A DNA stretch of 11,886 nt from Elusimicrobiota bacterium (GTDB lineage: Bacteria; CG03; SLGR01; PWQF01), in assembly GCA_003558145.1 (NCBI GenBank), contig PWMP01000127.1, positions 1 through 11,886 of the forward strand, in the 5' to 3' direction. A program made the position numbers and the translations under genes. The notes under the pieces were generated by a model that saw nothing but the letters and a program-made list of their open reading frames with translations, searched no databases and was not told the origin of the DNA. Below are positions 7,190 through 11,886 of this stretch, one piece after another; the first letter of the stretch is position 1; every line of letters starts with the position of its first letter.

Positions 7190-9333
7190 TAGTCGGCGGT
7201 ACCCGTAATTATATAGGATGTTATTCCCGTTTCCCGCGAGGAAGCGGTCAGGTATGTATGAGCTTCTTCAAAAACAAGCCAGCTGGTCTTAATATCCGTG
7301 CCTCCTGTTTCCCCTTTGGCAAGAATATTGCCTTCCATATCAAAAACAAGTATACGCCCGTCGCGGGTCCCGCAGGAAAAAATTGTGTCAAAGGGATGCC
7401 GGGCAGCTGAAGAAACGGCAGCAACTTCTCCGTATCCAAGGATAAGTTCCCACTTAAGATTTCCGTCATAATCAATAAGTTTCAGTACCTCGTTCTCTCT
7501 TGAAGTTCCCGAAACAAGTATTGACCCGTTTATAGATTTGGCAAAGGTAGTGATGATTCCGGTGTTTATTACTTTTTTAATATCTCCTCCGGGCGTAAAA
7601 ATCACAAGCGGCCCCCCTGCCGAAGCTGCCAGTATTCCCGGGCTGTCAGCACCGTAGTCCAAAAGATCCACAGAAATCACATTATGTACCCGGGTACTGG
7701 AAAATATTACAGTGCCGTCTTTTGAAACAGCACTAAGGCCGGTCATACCCGAAAGACCTAGAATCAGATCAAAGTTTCCGTCAGCTGTTAAATCAGCAGC
7801 TTTAAGCGTATTAATAGAAGGAGGAAACGAAAAAACAGAAACTGTTTTAGCGTATGAGTCAAGTATATGCACCCTGTCGCCTTTATGCCTGTAAAGAGCA
7901 AAATTAATATCATCTGCCCCATTCAGCGGAACTATTTCAAGCCTGCCGTAATCGCCGGGAATATCCATTGACGTATGTACTTCGCCCCGGAAGTCTATAC
8001 TGTAAAGACGCCCTCCAGAACTTATTGCGTATATCATCTCATTTGTTTTTATATCCGCAACGTTAAGAGGCACATTCCACTGCATAAGCATCCCCTTGAA
8101 ATTACCGGGATGAAGCATTCCGCCGGAAATAAGAGCTGCGCCTTCGATTATAAGCGCTGTTTCTTCTGCGATTATAGAACTCAGAGCTTCGAAATAACCG
8201 GAATATGCCTGCTGAATCTCACCTTGAAGCCCTACGGTCACGGCGGCAGGCATCCGCCGTAAACCTATTGAATCAGAAACATAGGGTTCGGTATCCAAAA
8301 TTCCCGTAAATATATTTCCGGTATTTTCAATAAGTTTTTTTAGTTCCCCGGCGTCCTCCGGGCGGGCCGCAATAAGCAATTCGGTATTTTTCAGTTTTTC
8401 ATATTCTCCGGCTATCTCCTTTATAAAAATGCGGGATTCTTCCTCTTCCGGCCGGACAAAAAACAGGAGAACAATGCGACCTTCAAAATCAGAAATATTT
8501 ATCTGACGGCTTCCGGCTATATCAGTAAATGAATAATTGCCTATGTACCTGCCTGAAAACGGAAAGACAGGTTCTTGAGAACGCAGCAGGTTTTCCGCGG
8601 ATCGGGCGCTGCCAGGAGGCGTAAAAGAAAATACAACCGGATTTATTTCATGGTCAAAGACTGCATTATCATGTATTTCTACATAGTGAAGCTCAACCGG
8701 TCCCGTATGGGTGTTTTCGGAAATGCTCATGCTTATTTCTATTTCTTTTATGTAAAAATCTTCCTTGCCGACAACAAGATTCACTGCCTGATTTTTTTTC
8801 CGGATATTCAGAATATAGTAAACTTCCCCGTCAATTTCCTCCGTCCGGGCGGGGCCGGCTTCCGAAATTTCTATAAAATTTTCAGGAGAGGTAACGAAGG
8901 CAAACACCGCAAACTGCTGAGTTGTAAAATCCTTATATGAATTCAGTTCGGGCATAAGAACATTTTCAAAAGAAGGAGGCGCACTGACGCGTGAATACTG
9001 CTCAAAATGGGGGGAATAAACCCACATATAATTTCCGTCACTTACTATTGTTCTGCCGAAAACGCCGTCTAAGTGCCGTAAAGAAACTTTATTCGGGCGC
9101 TGAACATCTATCCTGTATTCTGAAGCAAAACGGTTTTCAGTTCCGCCGCTGCGTATTGTCTTCATTATCCTGGCATCAGAAGAGTAGCTTTCAAAACCTG
9201 CATACTTTTCAAATACTTTTTGAATTATTTCGGAAGGTTCCGGAGATGAAGCCGATAAATTAAGGCATGAGGCAAGAATCATAAGGACGGTTACCCCGGT
9301 AATATTTTTAAGATATTTTAAGTTGTTTGCCAA
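7189..9333 (-). CDS. Lipoprotein with LolA/DUF2092-like, thioredoxin-like (no CxxC) and beta-propeller domains
   Basis: This 714-residue protein starts at TTG 9333-9331, preceded by a purine-rich ribosome-binding site (AAAAGGAAAGGAAAT on the coding strand), which supports this start. The signal peptide ends in the lipobox LASC (Cys23). Residues about 30-245 resemble the LolA/DUF2092 half-barrel (EIIQKVFEKYAGFESY, VSDGNYMWVYSP, DFYIKEIEI), a fold that cradles lipid or lipoprotein acyl chains. Residues about 262-400 look like a TlpA/AhpC-type thioredoxin fold: ISDFEGRIVLLFFVRPEEEESR, where the Cys pair should follow LLFF, and GLRRMPAAVTVG with the cis-Pro motif (Pro362). No CxxC is present, so it is not a conventional redox enzyme. 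Residues about 405-714 are repeated blades (GGRLYSIDFRGEV, DLTADGNFDLILG with an FG-GAP-like acidic loop, DGRILVFDMEGNI), suggesting a PQQ/WD40-type propeller. It lies 28 nt after the ATP-grasp B gene and overlaps metF by 1 nt. Its function is unknown; an envelope scaffold or binding role is plausible. Confidence 0.82.
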   Translation of the reverse strand: MANNLKYLKNITGVTVLMILASCLNLSASSPEPSEIIQKVFEKYAGFESYSSDARIMKTIRSGGTENRFASEYRIDVQRPNKVSLRHLDGVFGRTIVSDGNYMWVYSPHFEQYSRVSAPPSFENVLMPELNSYKDFTTQQFAVFAFVTSPENFIEISEAGPARTEEIDGEVYYILNIRKKNQAVNLVVGKEDFYIKEIEISMSISENTHTGPVELHYVEIHDNAVFDHEINPVVFSFTPPGSARSAENLLRSQEPVFPFSGRYIGNYSFTDIAGSRQINISDFEGRIVLLFFVRPEEEESRIFIKEIAGEYEKLKNTELLIAARPEDAGELKKLIENTGNIFTGILDTEPYVSDSIGLRRMPAAVTVGLQGEIQQAYSGYFEALSSIIAEETALIIEGAALISGGMLHPGNFKGMLMQWNVPLNVADIKTNEMIYAISSGGRLYSIDFRGEVHTSMDIPGDYGRLEIVPLNGADDINFALYRHKGDRVHILDSYAKTVSVFSFPPSINTLKAADLTADGNFDLILGLSGMTGLSAVSKDGTVIFSSTRVHNVISVDLLDYGADSPGILAASAGGPLVIFTPGGDIKKVINTGIITTFAKSINGSILVSGTSRENEVLKLIDYDGNLKWELILGYGEVAAVSSAARHPFDTIFSCGTRDGRILVFDMEGNILAKGETGGTDIKTSWLVFEEAHTYLTASSRETGITSYIITGTAD

Positions 9334-9337
9334 ATTT

Positions 9338-9349
9338 CCTTTCCTTTTA
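9338..9349 (-). promoter_or_regulatory. Ribosome-binding site supporting a TTG start
   Basis: On the coding strand AAAAGGAAAGGAAAT directly precedes TTG at 9333-9331. The upstream AGGA lies at a usual distance (about 9 nt) from the TTG. There is no ATG between the previous stop (9362) and the hydrophobic signal sequence, so TTG is the only start that keeps the complete lipoprotein signal peptide. Confidence 0.6.
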
Positions 9350-9361
9350 GCGGATTCCCCT

Positions 9362-10837
9362 TCAACTCTCTTTGTCCCTGCTGATTTTTACAAAGGAATA
9401 ATAGTCCAGAGAATCTTCAACCCAGCGCCGTATGTTCATAGTGAAAGAATCAAAATTCTGGGCAAGACAGAAACCTCTTGCCGTATCAGCGTTTCCTTCG
9501 CATATAAATCCGTCAACAGGCGCTATGTCAAACTGAACGCGGGCCGGAATCTTGTCTGTCATATCTTCGGGGAAGGTGCCAGTGAATATTTTGAACGCTT
9601 CCGCTCCCTTCTTGAGAAGATCGAAAAATTTACGGCCGCCGCCTATGGCGCCTACCATAAGGGGATTAATAGGCAAAAGCCGGTCCAGCTCAAGCTCTCC
9701 CGTCTGCTTGTTTGATATATTATCTGCTCCGGCATATCCTATTCCTTCATCAGTAAATTTTATCTGGAACAGCCTGGCGTATGCGTTTTCAACTATTATG
9801 CCTTCTCTGCTCAGGCGGTAATGCACCCTTAGCCCCCATGTGCCAAAATCAATATAGCGGTTTACGAGAGGAGCATATCTCCTGCTGAATTTTTTTTCAA
9901 AAAGTTCTATGGAGGCGCTAAGCTTTTTTTTGGCATCCTCCCGATCCATCCAGGCGGCCTTCGGAGATTTTTTAAGAAGATCTCTAACTTCTGCCGGACC
10001 GCTTAAATCCGTCTCTATATAGTTACGGCTAAGAATTTTTGAAGACTTAAACTTGTTGTAAATCCACCACAATTCCTCAACAGCCTCTTCCGACTCGGGA
10101 TTTATAGTCAGGGCTTCTGTCCGGGTCTCTTCAACACTTCCCGATAGGCGTGACATGTCGGGGAGGGAAAAAAAAGTTTTTTCGCCGTTTCTTTTAAGTG
10201 AAAGCCTGAAACCACCCAAACCTCCTCCTCCGCTGGTGGGTTTTACAAAAAATCTATCTGATTCCCTGTCCGAGCAGGCTGCTGCCAGAACAGCAGACGC
10301 AACCTGGGCAGGTGATTTTCCATCGGGCTCCACAAAACTGTAGCCGGCAATCAGTTTTTCGCCTCCGTTTTCCATAAGCATACGGTAAGTTTTAAGCTTA
10401 TTTGAAAAAATACCGCCGGGAGCGGTCCATTTTCCCGGTGACGCCACACTGCCTGCTTTTTCAATACGTTCAATCGTGTCCAGATTATAGCAATTGCGAT
10501 TTACACACTGCGAAAGAACAAGTGAAGAACCGGGGTTTTTGGAAAGCCGGGCAAGAAGCTCTTCCGAGGTGTTTACAATCTTTCCCTCTCCCACGGCATT
10601 TCTGGATTCGGCCGTAGCCGGAAGCCTGTCTTCGGAAGCGTCTACCCATATAATATTTTCCGGGACAATTACCCTTTCGGGAAATTTCAGTCTTGTATTT
10701 TTGTATCCTTCAAGGGAATTAAGCCATTTGTTAAAGTTTTGCTTTAACTCTTCCGCAAAAGAGTTATCAGCACCGTCAAAGCGGCGCGCTGCTTCGAGAA
10801 GTTCTCCTGTATAATTTTTCGGCTGCCTTTTACTCAT
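9362..10837 (-). CDS. ATP-grasp-fold protein B, unknown ligase-like enzyme
   Basis: This 491-residue cytoplasmic protein has no signal peptide. The central part shows ATP-grasp features: SDRFFVKPTSGGGGLGGFRL (Lys199 plus a glycine-rich loop) for the nucleotide phosphates, WGLRVHYRL (Arg337), and ARVQFDIAPVDGFICEGNAD, where Asp437, Glu447 and Asn449 match the metal-binding end of the fold. The first 190 residues form a pre-ATP-grasp part with IIWVDASEDRLP, VLSQCVNRNCYNL (Cys111, Cys116) and KWTAPGGIFSNKLKTYRML, the last resembling the segment just before the ATP-binding lobe. An insertion of about 100 residues between lysine loop and Arg337 is highly charged. ATP-grasp enzymes join a carboxylate to an amine, thiol or similar group through an acyl phosphate. 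The acceptor here is unknown. The ATG (10837-10835) lies within the end of the ATP-grasp A gene (8-nt overlap, ATGAGTAA), so the two are probably made in fixed ratio. It ends with TGA. Confidence 0.8.
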   Translation of the reverse strand: MSKRQPKNYTGELLEAARRFDGADNSFAEELKQNFNKWLNSLEGYKNTRLKFPERVIVPENIIWVDASEDRLPATAESRNAVGEGKIVNTSEELLARLSKNPGSSLVLSQCVNRNCYNLDTIERIEKAGSVASPGKWTAPGGIFSNKLKTYRMLMENGGEKLIAGYSFVEPDGKSPAQVASAVLAAACSDRESDRFFVKPTSGGGGLGGFRLSLKRNGEKTFFSLPDMSRLSGSVEETRTEALTINPESEEAVEELWWIYNKFKSSKILSRNYIETDLSGPAEVRDLLKKSPKAAWMDREDAKKKLSASIELFEKKFSRRYAPLVNRYIDFGTWGLRVHYRLSREGIIVENAYARLFQIKFTDEGIGYAGADNISNKQTGELELDRLLPINPLMVGAIGGGRKFFDLLKKGAEAFKIFTGTFPEDMTDKIPARVQFDIAPVDGFICEGNADTARGFCLAQNFDSFTMNIRRWVEDSLDYYSFVKISRDKES

Positions 10838-11886
10838 CTATAAAAGTATTGTATATTTTTTTAACTATCAGTTCAATCCGGTCTTCAAGAGTTTTCAGGT
10901 CACTTTTAAGGACCCTGCCCGGAAAATGAAGTTTGGCAAGCGGTGCCGAAGCCTGAAGAATGCAGCCGCTGACCGGCACGCCGCAGCAGAGGGCAAATTC
11001 TCCCGGCAGCTTGCAGTCATTTACGGAGTAGCCGTTCCTGAGGAAAGCAGGTTTGCCGTTTTTTAATTCATATATACCGGGCTTCAGGCCGGCTTTAACC
11101 TTTAGCGGTTTTTCGGCAAGGTTATGCATTATTACCTGAGACCCGTCCGGACTAAACATAAAATCATCTCCGGCACTGACAGGAATAAATTGCTCTATAT
11201 GTTTAAGAACAAGAGGATTTCTGAGGTATTTTAACTCAAGAAGCGTCAGAAGAGAGGTAGAATTCTGGAATCTGGGGTTAATCTCCACGGGATATACGTT
11301 ACTGCCGTCACATATGAGATCCAGACCCATCATACCGCGAAAACCGTTCGCGGACATATATAGTCCGGTTTTTACTGTTATTTCATATATTTTATTTTTG
11401 ATGGTATCACATACGTCTAACACAGCCGTAAAATCATTGCCCACAAAACCGAATCTCCTGTCGGTAAGAGAGCCGGCCCCTATTACCTGCAGCGATACAG
11501 GAGACAAAAACACCGAATCTGCTCCCACGACAGCATTTATATTAAGTGAATATCCGTGCAGGTACCTGTATATGATAAGCGGATATTGATTGCCGCTTTC
11601 AAAAGCCCTGTCGAAATCTTCCGGAGAATTTATTAAAAAAGTGTTCTGGCCCGAAGAACCAACCGGGAACTGGAGGACAAAAGGCGTGCCCCATCTTTTC
11701 CTTAAGGTATAATAATCTGCTTGTGAATTTTCTATGATTTCACCGGGTATAGGGTCTATTCCCGATTTAAACTGCCAGTTTCTGAAGCGTATTTTATTAT
11801 CAAACCTGTTTTTCAGTCCCACTGGAGCGGAAATTATTTTTATATGCCTGTTTTTTTCTGCCTGCTTCTCTATACCTTCTATGGAA
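10830..11886 (-). CDS. ATP-grasp-fold protein A, unknown ligase-like enzyme (5' partial)
   Basis: The frame is open to the right edge (351 residues visible). A GTG at 11822-11820 begins MGLKNRF, but the coding-like sequence KIISAPVGLKNRFDNK continues upstream, so the true start is probably outside the window. ATP-grasp signatures are TPFVLQFPVGSSGQNTFLI (glycine-rich loop, with Gln where a phosphate-binding Lys is common), LIIYRYLHGYSLNINAVV (adenine/hinge strand) and MMGLDLICDGSNVYPVEINPRFQNS, whose Glu-x-Asn-Pro-Arg is the classical metal and phosphate end of the fold. The last 100 residues form a small beta-rich domain containing KLPGEFALCCGVPVSGC and LHFPGRVL, similar in layout to the C-terminal domains of biotin-carboxylase-like ATP-grasp enzymes. 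No signal peptide can be assessed. It is the first visible gene of the minus-strand operon and overlaps ATP-grasp B by 8 nt. The substrate is unknown. It could be a carboxylate-amine ligase. Confidence 0.82.
   Translation of the reverse strand, partial: SIEGIEKQAEKNRHIKIISAPVGLKNRFDNKIRFRNWQFKSGIDPIPGEIIENSQADYYTLRKRWGTPFVLQFPVGSSGQNTFLINSPEDFDRAFESGNQYPLIIYRYLHGYSLNINAVVGADSVFLSPVSLQVIGAGSLTDRRFGFVGNDFTAVLDVCDTIKNKIYEITVKTGLYMSANGFRGMMGLDLICDGSNVYPVEINPRFQNSTSLLTLLELKYLRNPLVLKHIEQFIPVSAGDDFMFSPDGSQVIMHNLAEKPLKVKAGLKPGIYELKNGKPAFLRNGYSVNDCKLPGEFALCCGVPVSGCILQASAPLAKLHFPGRVLKSDLKTLEDRIELIVKKIYNTFIDE

Noticed and set aside
1..11886. CRISPR arrays, tRNA or rRNA genes, insertion sequences
   Set aside because: No regularly spaced repeats, no tRNA-like cloverleaf, no rRNA-like sequence and no transposase-like frame were seen on either strand.

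Overview
The window appears to come from a diderm bacterium of moderate GC content. It encodes three surface or outer-membrane proteins, and two more proteins with lipobox signal peptides. A PorV/UPF0164-type barrel beside a secreted protein with a FlgD-type Ig-like tail is an arrangement known from the FCB group and several candidate phyla, such as Elusimicrobia-like lineages. The phylum cannot be fixed from this window. UGA is used as a normal terminal stop (9362-9364 and 6296-6298), so the genetic code looks standard.

Layout. The left part (1-2804, + strand) holds the 3' end of a large secreted protein (BACON-like plus FlgD Ig-like domains). A PorV/UPF0164 outer-membrane protein follows 2 nt later, and then an independent 401-residue outer-membrane beta-barrel gene. 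That third gene has its own strong sigma70-like promoter placed so close to the ATG that the transcript should be leaderless. From 2805 to 3500 lies a convergent gap with no intact conventional gene. It contains a start-less frame for a two-helix membrane peptide, a frameshifted soluble-looking fragment and a 10-bp inverted repeat.

The right part (3501-11886, - strand) is one tightly packed operon, read from right to left: ATP-grasp protein A (5' end outside the window), ATP-grasp protein B (8-nt overlap), a lipoprotein fusing a LolA/DUF2092-like domain, a thioredoxin-like fold without catalytic cysteines and a beta-propeller (28-nt gap), metF (1-nt overlap, TAATG) and a double-domain M16 zinc peptidase lipoprotein (2-nt overlap, TTGA). 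These overlaps predict translational coupling and co-expression.

The most notable points are: (1) metF is full length except for one in-frame UGA at codon 172, just before a catalytic segment, which is a nonsense mutation, a sequencing error or recoding; (2) two divergent ATP-grasp proteins are coupled to an envelope lipoprotein and a lipoprotein M16 peptidase, with no known pathway obvious to me; (3) the lipoprotein has an unusual three-part architecture. How the operon products cooperate is not evident. An envelope-linked ligase/peptidase role is only an inference.
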